In this document: positions 44,862-57,726 of the stretch, one piece after another
Layout: each line of letters begins with the position of its first letter
Numbering within the stretch: position 1 is the stretch's first letter
NCBI GenBank assembly: GCA_008933995.1
Contig: WARS01000010.1
Span: forward strand, 14,123,210-14,187,209
DNA from: Datnioides undecimradiatus
Lineage: Eukaryota; Chordata; Actinopteri; Lobotiformes; Datnioididae
Direction: 5' to 3'
DNA length: 64,000 bases
The notes under the pieces: model-generated
What the model was told of the DNA's origin: nothing
Database searches by the model: none
What the model saw: only the letters and a program-made list of their open reading frames with translations
Position numbers and translations under genes: made by a program

Positions 44862-47035
44862 TCAAACAAAAAGCTTGGAGCCCTGTCTCTCCTGCAGCTT
44901 TCCAGCCAATGAGTGGAGGTTGTCTCGTTCACTTTGTCCCATTTCACCCCAGAGAGAGGGAGAGATTAGGACCACTTTTAGATCAAATCTGCTCCATCTG
45001 TCAGTGCTATTACAGAAACTGACCAGCATCGCTGCTTCGGACCATCACAAACACACACACACACGCACACAAATGCACACAACACACTCACATGCATTTT
45101 AACCCACCGGCAGCATCCCCACCACTGCCATCACCACCAATCTGGCACCGCAGGCCCTCGGGGACAATGCGGTGTGGCTTCGGTTAGCCGGTAGTTGGGA
45201 GCAGTATAGTGGTAATTCAGACAACACTCACCAGAGTGTCTCAGCCATATGTGGTGTGCTTGCCATGGCCAATGCCCGGCCAGGGCGTACCGTCTGCCTG
45301 CAGTCCCATCAGCCCCTTGCACGGTGTTTGTTCCCGTCATGCCATCTGCACCACCTGTGGACAGAGAGAGAGAGGGGGTGGTATTACTACTGCGAGACTA
45401 GAAATCCAAAAAACAGTCGGCAACTGTTTGCCAGTGGGGAAAAAAAAGGACTTTGGGAACACGAGAGTGTAGCTTTAGACCTAGTAAGGAAGAACAACCT
45501 CATTAGGACCTGGAAACGAACACTGCTCAGTGCTGAATGCCTACCCGGACCATTTAGAATTGTATCTTAAAGCTGTGGGAGCCACGAAACAGAGTTATCT
45601 TCAAAATATCTTTTGATGCAGCAGAGTTCAAGACATCCCAACTGTTGCCACCTAGTACGGGTCAGGTCAAGCTCCTCAGAACTGGATCCATATATGACAA
45701 GTATATACAGTGGTACCTGAAAGATCACTGTATACCTTATATAACCTTGTATAACTGTAACAAGTGCAGTTGCTTTTATGTGAATTCACTGTCACCTAAT
45801 ACCTAGCGCCACAGCCAGTTTGAGTGCTTACTGATCCGTAAAGTTTCTAAGTTGAGCAGTTCAGTTGCTTGTGTTAGTGCTTTGACAAACTGATGAGAAC
45901 AGATCTGGGCAGGAAAAAGGCCCAGAAAATATTTAGCTGTTAGCTAAGGGAAATGATTTGGCACATGACTGAGCATACGGGGCAGAGGGGCTGGCATGGA
46001 CCTGAGCCATACCGTTTAACTGTTAGCAGCAGGGGGTATATAACTGGCACCAAACTGGACAGCAGACCGCACCCAGGACTGGGCACGAGGACAGGGGAAG
46101 GAAAGCAAGCCAGAGGCTGTGCGCTTCCATGAAGTACTGCAGGGTGCCTGTTTAGGTGCCTGTCAGTTCTGCTGGAGCTGCCAAGTAATGCTGTTACAGC
46201 CCAATGGTTGCATCTGCCCCTTTGTAGGCATGACTCAAAGTGAAAACAGCGAAGGCATTTAAGAAATGAATTGACTCTTCATATTGTAAATACGCCGTTT
46301 CCCCCTCGCATCATGTAAACAGCACATGCTCTTGTTTATGCACACATGCATTACATATCTTCTTGTCTGAGTGCAGTAGCGCTCCAGGTGTATTTGCGTG
46401 TGGTGTAGTGCTACCCTATGCTGCCTTGGCTGCTGCCACTTTGCAGTGACATCCGGAGCGACTTTGGCAAAGCTGTGGATGTCAATGGCCTGATGGGCCC
46501 AGACACAGATGTTCCTCCCATACTCTCATGTGCAAGAATGAGAGCAACGCAAACAGTAATAATAATTTAATCGATGCTGAGACGATAAACTCGCCACTGT
46601 TGTTGCAAATAGTTACTCAAACTCAAGCATAAAACTAGTATATCAGTTGTAAAATTGCATCTGCATGTAATTGTCGGATGGCTGACTAATGCTTTCCAAT
46701 ACTTCTCACAGAGTCTAGCGTATTAAAGATTTACTGTTCCAGTCCAATCAGAACGACTTTAATCAATGGATATATTGGACTCTTGCTTATAAAGCAACTT
46801 ATCTGGTTCACTCAATGGACACACACATTATATCATGCAAGTAACGATATGACTAATGCAAATTAAATCTTTGCTCTAATAAAAACTGTTCCACGACCTG
46901 TAAAAGAAGGAAATCACTCATTTGATCAGTGTAAGAGGAATAAGAGGAAACTGAAATCGACAAAAAACATCATCATCAAAAGACACTAACTCGAGTAATA
47001 AACTGTTAACTCTGTTCGGCAATTAACTTCAGCTT

Positions 47036-47269
47036 TTATCGAGGCAGCGGGAGGGGTTTTGTCGGCTTGTTGAAATGTTTCAGCTGACGTTTCAAGCATT
47101 TTCTGCCGTGTGGCGCAGAGCTGCCGGGTTTCACTGTTGGTAGGTACAACTTGTCACCGTCAAGCGTCAAGGCCTCTTGGTCAGTTAGTTTGTCAGGGTG
47201 CCATTCTGGGGCATTCGGCGTTGGCTCTGGGTGAATTGTTCTGATGTGAAAACATGTTTTAAAATTCTT
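47036..47269 (-). CDS. Candidate terminal coding exon, unknown protein
   Basis: Minus strand. The 3' splice site is textbook: a branch-type 'ctgac' 32 nt upstream, then 'gctttttttttccttttgcag' in two halves, then the exon at 47269. The frame is open for 77 codons to TAA at 47038-47036. The peptide begins KNFKTCFHIRTIHPEPTPNA, is Pro-rich and hydrophilic in the middle (TLDGDKLYLPTVKPG), and ends in a basic tail (GRKCLKRQLKHFNKP...PLPLPR). It contains no transmembrane segment and no motif I recognise. CpG-containing codons and absence of repeats favour real coding over chance. No AATAAA was seen close downstream. Confidence 0.45.
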   Translation of the reverse strand, partial: KNFKTCFHIRTIHPEPTPNAPEWHPDKLTDQEALTLDGDKLYLPTVKPGSSAPHGRKCLKRQLKHFNKPTKPLPLPR

Positions 47270-47746
47270 CTGCAAAAGGAAAAAAAAAGCGTTTGTGTTG
47301 TCAGTTGGTCTATAGATAGCAATATTGTTATATACTTAACAAAATATTCAACATACAAATTGATATCTGGCTAAACTATTCAATTTGAACAGTCAAAACT
47401 ATATAAAAACTATAATTATTCAAGGCAACTGGCATATGTTAGTGTTGCAGGTTGATGGTTGGTTTTGTGTGAGATGCTTTAACAATGAAATGCATTATAT
47501 ATACCATTATATGAAGTACAATCACTTTTGTAACTCCCCCACATTTCATCTGGTGCTACCATCAGGTTTCAATTTGTTAAATGATGCATGCAAAACCATT
47601 GCAATGCCCATTAACATCAACCATGCTTTGTACATTATGGTAATTAGCAACTGCTAGCATGCTGACTAGGTAATTCCAGAGCAAAACCTGGATAGCAAGC
47701 GTTTTCAATTTAACATTTTTACTGTATCAGCATATCATATAGAATC
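47270..47746. other. AT-rich spacer or intron
   Basis: Start of the putative 2.7-kb intron of the minus-strand model. The 90-codon plus frame at 47385-47657 is AT-rich without motifs. Confidence 0.5.
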
Positions 47747-47783
47747 TTTATTTATTTGTTTGTTTGTTTGTTTGTTTGTTTGC
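47747..47783. repeat. (TTTA)2(TTTG)n tetranucleotide array
   Basis: Two TTTA-type units and about seven TTTG units. Confidence 0.96.
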
Positions 47784-49382
47784 CATGGGAAAATATATTT
47801 ATGGATTTTGAAGAAATATTCGCCACTATAATACCAGACCTCCATCTTGCTGGTTGCATTAACATATAGAGTTTCTGCCAAATCAAATGCACCAAACTAG
47901 ACTGAACTAGAATGCATTAAAGGTTTATTTCATATAATTTTTACTTCACTCACTACGGGATCATGCATTTAGCACTGCAGAATTTAGCACTGCAGCATCT
48001 TCCTCTAGTTCTAACTGCAGCGCCACTGTTAGCTAGCCGTAAAACCCATGGAATTGTTCTGTTGTTCACATTTCACTAAGTACTTACTGTTTTTATCACT
48101 TCAATCATGTATATCCTGTTTGTATCCCCTATTTACCCCCCGCTGATATCTAAGCATGAACTTCCAACTCTTGTTTCCGTACCACCCCTCTGCCTGATCA
48201 TTCCAAGTATATATGGATATTTGCTACTGTCAGGAGACAATGGCTCTAATAGCTTTGACCTCCTTACTACTGATTGCCTGTAATCTAGGAAGTGAAGATG
48301 ATTCTGTTACACTCATTAAAAGTTTCTCTCGATCAAAGTGTTAGCTAATGTAACCGCCACTGTGCTAAGTAGAAAGGCAAATTTGCAGTACATTGGAATT
48401 CCGGAGTTGGAGACTCAACATTTCCAAATAATTTATTTATTTTTTTAAGAAATTGTTTTTCATCTTGCAAGGCATCAATTTTCTCTCTGCTCCCCTCGTA
48501 CGGCTATTCTTTGGTCCTCCCCACTTTTCTTTCAGATTCAAGTGTATCACAAATGTGGCTAAAAAGCCACATTTCATGAAGTATCCCAAATATTCCTTTT
48601 CATCTCCAACCACATCCATCCCCCCCGCCCACACACACAGATGCAAACTTGTTTAGCCAGGTATCTATTCCCAGCTCGTGCACAAAAATGGAGGTTGATA
48701 GTAAAAGGTGAGACTTGATTTTAATGCATTATATTCAACTTGGTGCTCATTTGCAAGCCAGTGATAAATAATTAGCATAATTGACACTTCCTTCCTAAAT
48801 CCTATCTTTATCAGCCACTGCAGGGTTGCATTAGGGAGGAATAATGGCTGTGTCACCCTCTCACCTGCTGCTTTTATTTCAGCATCATGTCTTTAAACAG
48901 CAGCGACTGGGCCAGCATAGCAATTACACAGAAACACTGACCCCTTTTTAATTTTGTTGCTTTTTTACACATTTGTAATAAACTTTCATCCAAAGCGACT
49001 CACTGTGTGCAAAGCTGCAGATTAGTGTGTGGAATCGGGCTATTATCCAGGCTCATCAGCCTAAATCACAAAGAGTGGTATCAGCAGAGAGGTGCACCCC
49101 GACAACTAGAAATACCACAGATTCATCACGTCTGAATAAATAAATTGATGGTACTGTTTGGAAATCTTCCCTGCGCGGGAAATGACTGATGCATGCTCAA
49201 GCGTGAGAGCCAAACCTATCCGTTGGCAGGACTCACCGACACTGGCACTGGAACACACATCAAGAGAAGAAACGGGACAAGTTCTAATGCCTGATATGCT
49301 CTACGTTTGCATTTGACCTGACGTGCACCTTGGGCAGTTGTATGAATTATGACCTTTGTTTGTCAGGAGTGGAGGTGAAGGT
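47784..49382. other. Non-coding DNA, no gene seen
   Basis: 47967-47995 is a 15-bp tandem repeat (atttagcactgcaga). 48960-49000 'aataaactttcatccaaagcgactcac' resembles a common fish repeat phrase. Would be intron of the minus-strand model. Confidence 0.55.
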
Positions 49383-49652
49383 GATGCGATAGTGTAATGG
49401 GCTGCACTGGAGCGCTTTTCTAGTCATCTGAATTCTCAAAGTGCTTTCACACTACATGTCTGCATTCACCCATTCACACACTGATGGCTGCTACTCATCA
49501 CAAAGGAAACGGACATCCATGCACTCACTGATTCACTGATGGCGCAGCATCGGGGTCAATCTGGGGTTCAGTGTCTCGCCCAAGGACACTTCAGCATGGA
49601 GCCCAGACAAGGCGGGGATTGAACTGCCGATCCTCTGATTGGTGGGCGATCA
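49383..49652 (-). repeat. Dispersed teleost repeat with tRNA-like B-box, copy 1
   Basis: Read on the minus strand it runs 'ggatcggcagttcaatcccc', 'ctgaagtgtccttgggcgag', 'acactgaacccc', then 'tgaatgggtgaatgcag', and ends near 'ctagaaaagcgctccag'. The 'agttcaatcccc' stretch matches a tRNA B-box, so a tRNA-derived SINE is possible. The second copy, in plus orientation, is at 61410-61545. Confidence 0.75.
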
Positions 49653-49989
49653 CAATTAAGGAAAGACATGGATCACTTATAACAACTGGTCATAAAGTCA
49701 GATTTGGTGTAAATAGTGCTAATGTTCTTTGAGGAAGTGCTCAAAGATTCACAGCAGTGAAGAGTCTGTTGAGTGATGTACCCCCCCTAAACATACATGA
49801 ACACTACATCCTGGTCCAACAACAGCATAACTTCTACACACACAGAGGATAAATGGTGTTTGCAGCAGCCTATCAGCAGAGTAATAACGCCCATGCTCCA
49901 GCCAGCTATTGTGAATGATGATAGCAGTGAATGAAATGAAAAAAGCATGAGTGAAGCAGCCGGTGCCAAAGAGCTGATGCAAGCAAAAC
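49653..49989. other. Non-coding DNA, no gene seen
   Basis: Minus-strand frames at 49749-49982 have no recognised features. If the exon at 49990-50098 is real, this is intron. Confidence 0.5.
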
Positions 49990-50098
49990 TTCAGTGCCCT
50001 GCATGAACTTAAGCTCCCTGTGCAGGTTGTTCACAGCCAGTTTGTCGATGGACTGCAAGATGGCCATGGATCCCCACACACTCCTGCACATGAGCAGC
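49990..50098 (-). CDS. Candidate internal exon with strong GC3 bias, unknown protein
   Basis: Minus strand, starting after 'gtgtgtctttttag'. Codons read LLMCRSVWGSMAILQSIDK and continue LAVNNLHRELKFMQG, with nearly every third base G or C in an otherwise AT-leaning region: a coding-like signature. The helical, Leu-rich pattern has one Cys. The 3' boundary is uncertain: the only usable GT is GAA|gttttg at 49989, a weak donor. With that boundary the exon ends in phase 0, matching the start of the 47269 exon. Otherwise the frame runs on to a TAG near 49911. I cannot name the family. Confidence 0.35.
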
Positions 50099-50517
50099 CT
50101 AAAAAGACACACAACCACTACAAAACCTAGTTTTTTTGTAGACGATGACATGTATATCTGTTCAGTATCTAATCATGCAGATCCTTGTTTTTATAAATAC
50201 GCCCCTGGGTTTTTGCCTCCATCCCAAAGGAGGTGAGTTGGATAGAGTACAGTATAGACGTCTACAGCTCTTGTAACAAACCCTCTCAGCTTGAAACACG
50301 CTGCTTTTGTTGCTTTCTTTTCTCCTGACTCGTTCTGATTTATGGCTCCTATTAGCAAATGAAAGTGCCACAGTTTCATAAAGTGGCTTCTTATCTTTTT
50401 TATTATTGGACTTTATGAGCCCATGTGTAAGCTCCATCTCCCACCGTTAGTGAACGGATACTTCTGCCTATAAATGTCGTAAGTGGGTTTGTTTATATAA
50501 TTATCCTTGAAGGTTAC

Positions 50518-50549
50518 CTGCTCTCATCTAGGCCACAGAGTCTGTTGGT
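50518..50549 (-). CDS. Candidate 32-nt upstream exon of the same model
   Basis: Minus strand. Codons TNRLCGLDES plus two bases end at a good donor, GCAG|gtaacc. The two spare bases (AG) and the first base of the 50098 exon (G) complete an Arg codon, so phases agree across a 419-bp intron. The acceptor 'cctcctctaatctgaacaag' is mediocre. An in-frame stop lies shortly upstream, so an upstream exon would be needed; none was found. Confidence 0.25.
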
Positions 50550-53500
50550 CTTGTTCAGATTAGAGGAGGTTCAATAATTAATCACGCTGTCAGCATCAAA
50601 CTTCAGCTTTCTGTCTTCATTCTTTTTCCACACTTGGAGATGCTCCTGAGAAACTCAGAGAGTGCTTGGTCGCATCAGTCCTTCCCCCGGTGCTGCAGTG
50701 CTAACTGCATAAGCCCATATGAGAAAACAAATAAGGGGTGAAGTAAACATTATATGAAATAAACATTTAATGCATTCTAGTTCAGCCCAGTTCAGTGTAT
50801 CTGCTTTGGCAGAGGAACTCTATATGTTGATGCAGCCGGCAAGCTGGATGATTTTGGGGTATGGAGAAAAGCAAAACATGAAACAAATACACCTGTACTG
50901 CAGGATGATGCAAACACAGAATATCTTTCATTTATAATCTTTATTAATGTGTTCCTGACCAATAATACAGATGTATTGGTGAGAAATGCAGATTGACTGC
51001 TGCAGTGAAACATGAATCATAAAGGGTTCTTGGATACAAAAGCTACAAATGCACGGTGTCCATTATTTTAGAGGCGGATGACACCAACTGGCTGAATCCT
51101 AAAAGCTAAACACCATCCTTTTATCAGTGGAACTCCAGTGATCAGTGACTGCATGCATGTGTGTTTCATGTGTTTCATGCATGTCTCTCTCCCCCTCTGT
51201 CCTTTTCTAAAAAGAAATAGCCCCTTTTCATGGCTGAAGGTTAACATTTGATTTTGAAAACCATTAGTGACATATTGATTTGTAGAAGGAAGAAGAAGGA
51301 AATAAAAAAAGAATGACTGAGGGGCTCTGAGAGGAATGCATTTCCCCTGCTGTATCCAGGTCAAACGCCAGGGAAATATGCAGCAGTGTGTTGAGTGATA
51401 TTTGGAAATGGAGAGCTTTTCGGGGTTCGGGAAAACGCTGAAGCAGATACGGCCTTTGTGAATAATGCAGCAAGTCATTTGTCGTTTGCAGTGAAGAGAG
51501 TTTCCATCTACTGATGAATTAAACTCTGCTGATGTTTTTATTTTTTTAATTTTTTAACGTGAACGTGTTTTTGCAACACGGTCAGTTGTTTATCACCTTG
51601 TGAAGTCATTTTGGACATTAACAACAGAGAAAATGACAGATTTAAATCATAAACAAATCATACACCAGTCAACTTGGTCAAGAAGCAGTACCCAACGTCA
51701 GAGTACCAGCTCCAGAAGCTTCAGATCTTGCACAAACTGATCAGATGTGACTGTGAAAAAAATAAACCGGAGGCGGACTGTCGGCGTCAGCTGGTTGCAC
51801 TTGTGTGTGCTATGTTTTGCACAGAAAAAAAAGTCCAGAGAAATGGAATCAGCATGGACAACGTGTTCTGCAGTGCAATCAGGACTGGTCTAGTACAAAC
51901 TACTGTTACCAGCTGTTTGTGCAACAGCTGCAGGGATCATTAGAAATGTCATTCTCTGACCCTCTGTGGAGATGACGCTACATACCAATATCATAGCAGT
52001 GCTGTACTTAGGACAGAACTAGGTAAAACACGAGTCATTTGCTTTTCAGTGGCCTGCCTTACATTCCCCTGCTTTTATTTGGACTATGATGTTGTCAGGT
52101 TGAGGACTGAACGTGCCTCAATCAATCCTCAGTCTCATTGATTATTAGTGAGCCTTGGTGATGCCTTCACCAGATCCTTAAGGGGGAACATCAATCAAGG
52201 CAAGCGTGCTTGTGAACATACAATCCTTCCTTGTCATGGCCACCGCATTTTATAATGTTCTGCATTTTAAACTTCCTTTGACATATATGTCGAACCTCAG
52301 ATCTACCTCATCAACTCCTCTGGTAACCTGATGTAGGCACTTTTAATTAAATGGAATAAGATTTGGTTTACCATAGTGAAATTGAGGGAGCATTAGTTCT
52401 TACTTAAAGAAGCTCCTTAAGGTGTGACACTACAGCAGGCCACTTTTATGAGTTTGTGTGTAAAGAGTCTGTAATGTGAGCAACGTACATGCTCACAGGT
52501 GACAACATTAGATATGTTAGTAAGGAAGCATTGACCATACTTGACTATATTTGCTCTGATGTATGAAAATGTTGATTCAGAATCTATGAACAGAGGGGGA
52601 CTGGCAGCAAATCACAGTGGAACTGGTTGCTTCACCACCAACCTGCCGCTATTGATACGAAACACGAAAGTACATCCACCAGCACAGGGTAAAAGGAACT
52701 TGTATAATTACATGTGTGGGCTCTCAAAGAACTAGAACACCAGTATACCAAGTCAGATATATCAGTTTGGCCGAATCTTTGCCATGTTGGATTTAAACGG
52801 AGCTCTGGACCAGGGCCTCCTTGACATTCCATCAACAAAAGCACCACCCGTTTAGCCACTGAAGCCAACTGGAGGAGAACATTCCACACCACAACAGTCA
52901 ACCCTGGTAAAGTACCAAAGTTTGAAACAAAAGAGATGGTGCTACACTGTGCAGAGGCCAAGAGAATAATTGTTTAATAATGACTAGACCACCTGACCTT
53001 CATCTTACGGTCAAGAGCCCAAAATGTTATTATTCATGAAGTATCCACTTAGCTCTTAGGGTGGAGTGCCATACCTTGTGTACTTTGATTAAGGTTGCAC
53101 CTCTCATACACACACTCACACAAGATGTAATTATGTACCTGCACCACCATTAACTCAGGTGCTGTCATCATAGATAAACAGTGTATGCAAACATACTTGG
53201 GACAATATCAGGCGCATTGGTTTGGCTTTAAGGATGCATTCAGGGTACTTAACAATCTGTAAGAGACAGAACTCATGTACGTGTGTGGGCGACTGCTGAA
53301 GATGGAATGACTCTAAACCAAACTCAGACTTTCCATCTTTGTCTGTCAGGGTTTGTGTGATAGAACGTTTTCATCTTCCCACAGCAACAAGTTTGTGAAG
53401 TCCTGGACTGTACACACAGCTAGCACATTGACTGGATGGTTGTTTTGAAGAAAAGGGTGTGCAGGATGATTCAATGAGAACCACATATCTGTTCTTATAG

Positions 53501-55537
53501 ACTATTATTACTATTATATAGCTATTGGTACACTTCTTTTCCAATGCGTAAGTTTCATCTTCTTCTCGATTTAGTGTGGGAGTTGGCAAACAGCATTATG
53601 GTGTATATGGAAAACGCAGATGTGGACTGCTGGACTGACCCTGACAGTCATGAATGGAACCCAGTGCACATCAGTACAAGCCTGCAACTGTCTGCAATGC
53701 AGAGGGAGAAGGGGCAGAGGTATACCTACAGTGATGGTAGATATGAGGATGGCTGTTCACACTCCTGGACCTCATATAAATCACTCTGTCTTTTCTTCAT
53801 CACAACATTTTTTAATCAACCTCAGTTCATTCCCTGTTCCACAGCCACCTTTATACACCGTTTCGTATCTGTTCGATATTGCTTCTTTCACACTTCTGGA
53901 TTTCAGGCTGTAAATAACAAGCAGGTTTGATATTTAGAATTCAAAATCATGAAGACTCATATCCCGCCAGGAATGTTAAGATTATTTCTGTAAACCTTTA
54001 ACACTACAGGATCAAGTGGGCAAATAATGTCCAGACAAGCCTCAAGTCAGGAGCAGGCAGAAGGATGAATTAGACCAAAAATCTGTACAATTAACCTCTA
54101 GTGAGGAACCAGATTTAAACTATTAAACGACTGTCAGAACATCGTCTGTGGAGAAAGTTCAGCTGAGAGAGGAAAACCTCCAAGGCTGTCTTTCTATCTA
54201 GCTTTCTATCTATGGATCGATATATTTTTACCAGAAAATATATATACATTTTCTTGTAAGATGGCAATAATAATGGTCTCTTCATGGGACAAGCATCAAG
54301 AAGGTATTTTTGAACATCTGTATTTAAAATCTTTAATGCTAAATGAATAAATGAGCTGAATGCAGCACAGACTGCACCACCTCTCGCTGCTCTCTCCCAA
54401 TGTGACAGAAGTTTACCCACTAATTCTGCAAAGACAGGTTGTTGAATAATTTAAATATCTTTTTGTAAGTATTTGTCGAGGGGATTGCATGCCAGAAAAT
54501 GAATGGAGATTGCTGGAGAATGACACGGTTCACAGTCAGCCTCTAACCTCTTAGACCACAAAAACAAACTAATTCCATTCACCTTAGCCGCACTGGGGTG
54601 AATACATTTTTATACTAGAGCTAAATGATAAAATGTGTCCTTTGTAATTTGGGCAGACCAGCTGCTTGCAATATCTAAAAAAAACTGTTTTTGTGTTATT
54701 ATTTAGTTGTCTTATTCCTAATGTCATCTTGCTTGCTGTCATCTAAACCAATGCTCACGTCTCCAGACTGCTCAGTGAAGCTTTTTACATGGCTGCTGAT
54801 GAATGATGGACGTAGCTGCGCAGGTGGATGTGATGCAGTTATAGAGGACCTCTCCAGTCCTCTGATCACACAAAGTGCTCCTACAATAGGAGTCAGCATT
54901 TAGCCATTCACACACACTGGCAGAGGTTAGCATGTGTTAGCCTGCGTGAGCTGCACATGAGATGGGGCTGATACACTCACTCACACTTGGCATTGTGGGG
55001 TTCATTAAAGATCCTTCGTCATGCAGAGTGATATCAAACTGCCAGTGTTCCAATCACAACCCACCTCACCACTCAGTCCTCAGTCCTTGGCATGGAACCA
55101 CAATGTAAATCCATAGTAATATTAATACCAATGGGTGATTTTTCCTTTTCTCATCATATTACACCTTTTTACTACAGGAACTTACCATCCTGTAAGTCAT
55201 GATGAGGCCATTGTCACAGAATCTATTTTTGTTTGACTGCTCTCCCCTCCTACTTTGTTGGCAGGTACCTACATTTGGCAACTGCTCAACAGATGGTACT
55301 TAATCCAAGTTCCAGGTGCTCTGGGAGAAAGAAATGCAACACAAGCATTAGAAAAATAATATGTGATCGCAATAGCACCGATTGTTATTTGTTTGGACAT
55401 CCGGGCAATACGTAGAATCAGAATGCCTGAGTTTTGCTGCAACACTCTCTGCTTGTCTGTATAAACTTGTAAAACACAGTGGACACACAAGGCAGTACCT
55501 TATGGGTTTTCACAGATTATGAGTTGTCAACACAGAC

Positions 55538-55538
<1 letters not shown>
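50550..55538. other. Non-coding DNA, no gene called
   Basis: 51270-51480 is repeat-free and its minus strand reads as an open, helix-like frame (SQRPYLLQRFPEPRKALHFQ); it may be a conserved element. 52632-52961 (minus, 109 codons) and 53544-53930 (plus, 128 codons) have no recognised motifs. 54187-54250 contains degenerate 'atctatctat' repeats. Confidence 0.5.

Positions 55539-55568
<30 letters not shown>
55539..55568. repeat. (AC)15 microsatellite
   Basis: Uninterrupted AC dinucleotides. Confidence 0.97.
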
Positions 55569-55570
<2 letters not shown>

Positions 55571-55737
55571 TAATGTATTGTAGCCTACCATATCAAAAAG
55601 GGTGTGGAATACCAGTTTGGGCTGATGTCACACAGAGGGCATTAACACTGTGATCCGTGCCATACACTTCCTCAGTGGATGTGTGTTTGTGTGTGTCAAT
55701 ATTGGTGTGCTGGCAGAGATGGTGGAAATGACTCATT

Positions 55738-55766
55738 GTGTGCGTGTGTGTGCGTGCATGTGTGTG

Positions 55767-55808
<42 letters not shown>

Positions 55809-55811
55809 TGT
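55738..55811. repeat. (TG)n microsatellite
   Basis: Imperfect start with C and A substitutions, then perfect TG from about 55769 to 55800. Confidence 0.96.
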
Positions 55812-55927
55812 TGGGAGCTAGGCAGAGGTAAAAATGAATGGACATGTCAAGTGAGTTGACAGACAGAGTGTGACTGCGAGTGTGTGTGCAGGTGTGGTGA
55901 AAAAAAATGAGAAAGACAAGGAGGAAG

Positions 55928-55929
<2 letters not shown>

Positions 55930-55995
<66 letters not shown>

Positions 55996-56008
55996 TGTGT
56001 GTGTGTGT
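55930..56008. repeat. Long (GT)n microsatellite, about 39 units
   Basis: The longest simple repeat in the window, with a single C interruption near 55995. It generates the Val/Cys and His/Thr frames on both strands. Confidence 0.98.
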
Positions 56009-56130
56009 ATCCCAGGATTAGCCCCAGGCAGCATTGTGGTGGGGTGAGGTCCACTGAGGCCAAGCTGCCTACGGAGGTATACCAGAAAGAAGGGCTTACT
56101 GTCAGTTTAACATCAGGTATCACATCCCCA

Positions 56131-56157
56131 CACATACACACACACACACACAAACAC
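56131..56157. repeat. (CA)n microsatellite
   Basis: CA dinucleotides with one A substitution, inverted relative to the long GT array upstream. Confidence 0.93.
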
Positions 56158-57726
56158 AATGCATGGGTCACACCCTCAGTTGAGAGCTGCTGCAGTGTGT
56201 ACATTCGTGTAAATGTGCCTGTGCATATAGCACAGGGACTGTGTGAAATGTGCGTGTGTGGAGATAGGGGAGGGGTGAGTGTTGGGTTGATGGAGGTTAC
56301 TTGTCACCTCCAACCCATTTGGGAAGGCTGGAGAACAGCCAGAGGGGTTTTTCATTTGTGAATTGGGTGAAAGGAGGGGGGAGCAGACAGTGGAGGAGCG
56401 ATGGACAGAGGAACAGGGGGACTGGGGGAAGCTGAAAACGTGCAGGGCACGGGTGGATTTCACGCCCCAAATCTACAGTGTTTTTGGAGAAGTACTCTGT
56501 GTAAAAGGTGTCTGTAAAAAGTTTTTGTTTCTTCATTCATGCTGGGAGCTGGCAAGAGGTCGCTTCTATTAATGTGCTTTGGTGGATTCCAACAGAGGCT
56601 ACACTGGCTTTGAGTCTGAGATACAAATGCTTGCCCTCTGTGGCCTAAACCTGCAGGACGAAGGACATCGACGGTGCACCAATGGTCTTTGGTGTTGAAG
56701 TCCTGCACACACAGTCGTCTTCCCCCTCGACCAACTCGTCAGTAAAATTAAGCCAAACAGCAACACTATTTAGTAAAAGAGATGCAGCTTTTGAGAGATT
56801 TGGTGTTTGTCTGACACTCAGACAAGCCGATGGTGAGGCACTAGATTAAAAACACTTGTGTGGTTAAATATGAAATCCAGTAACACACTAGGAGGTCTGA
56901 CAAGGAAGAGAAAGGAGGAAGAGGACCACAAAAAAACAAAATGATCACTGAACCTCAAAGTCTTGTGTCTCTTATTAACACAGCAGATCTTCAGCTTGCC
57001 TCACCAAAGTCTTGAACTCTCAGAAGCACACAGTGACCTTGTTGAGCTACTTCTCTGCTGAGAATTGAGATGACTACACCATGACTAAGGCAGCCACCAG
57101 GGTTCAGTGTTAAAGCAACTGGAGTCAAGAATTCAGTCATAAAGACAAAATTCAGAGGGCTTATGTAATTCTAATTCTAAAGGTTTATTTAATTTGCCGA
57201 ACAATTTTGCTTAACTGGGACTATAATTTGGTGAAAGTTACAAAGCTGCGGTCCATACGTAAAATTGAAGTCCATACATAAAAGTAAGAGAAGAAGAGCC
57301 CTTGAAAAACCAAGAGGACAGAGCTGCCCAACCCCTGACACACGCTGTTTAATAGGTGTGAGGAGGCGGCAGTCAACAGAGCACTTAATGAAATACATGC
57401 TGTGGAGAACACAGTCATAGGAGTGCACCAAAAAAGGCTGATGGTTACGCACAGTGGCGAGATAACGACACATTTCACGTTTTAGGTTTTCACTTACACA
57501 ATACAAATACAGCATTGCTGCGATGGATGGACTTCTGAGGGTAACTGAGTAAAACGCAGCGATAGCATTCATCCTCCCCGCATGATGAACCATTCCAATC
57601 TGAACAATAACATTCAGCCCTCGGGCCAAATCCCAAACACACAAGACTGACAGATGTGCATGACATTTGTAGACACTGTGCTGTGCTGTGGACATACAGC
57701 ACATCCGGGACCCTGAACCTTTGGTA

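Larger units (their letters stand above)
42736..47035. other. Non-coding DNA, possible conserved elements, no gene called
   Basis: 43430-43640 is repeat-free with balanced composition and could be a conserved non-coding element (untested). At 43175-43188 a 13-nt segment between 'ggatacag' and 'gtaaga' is exon-like but too short to call. 45131-45570 carries a 132-codon plus frame with no domain. 46037-46043 is a clean TATATAA preceded by a G run. Confidence 0.5.

Noticed and set aside
45131-45570. 132-codon plus frame as a protein gene
   Set aside because: No domain, no splice-bounded structure, and mixed composition with an (AG)n tract in the middle.
45704-45734. Inverted repeat tatacagtg/cactgtata as a DNA-transposon end pair
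   Set aside because: Only 9 bp with a 13-bp spacer; no element body or target duplication.
55870-56361. 163-codon plus-strand frame
   Set aside because: Built on the long (GT)n tract; Val/Cys repeats are artefactual.
57189-57704. 171-codon minus-strand frame outside simple repeats
   Set aside because: No recognisable domain, poor start context and no exon boundaries; about one frame this long is expected by chance.
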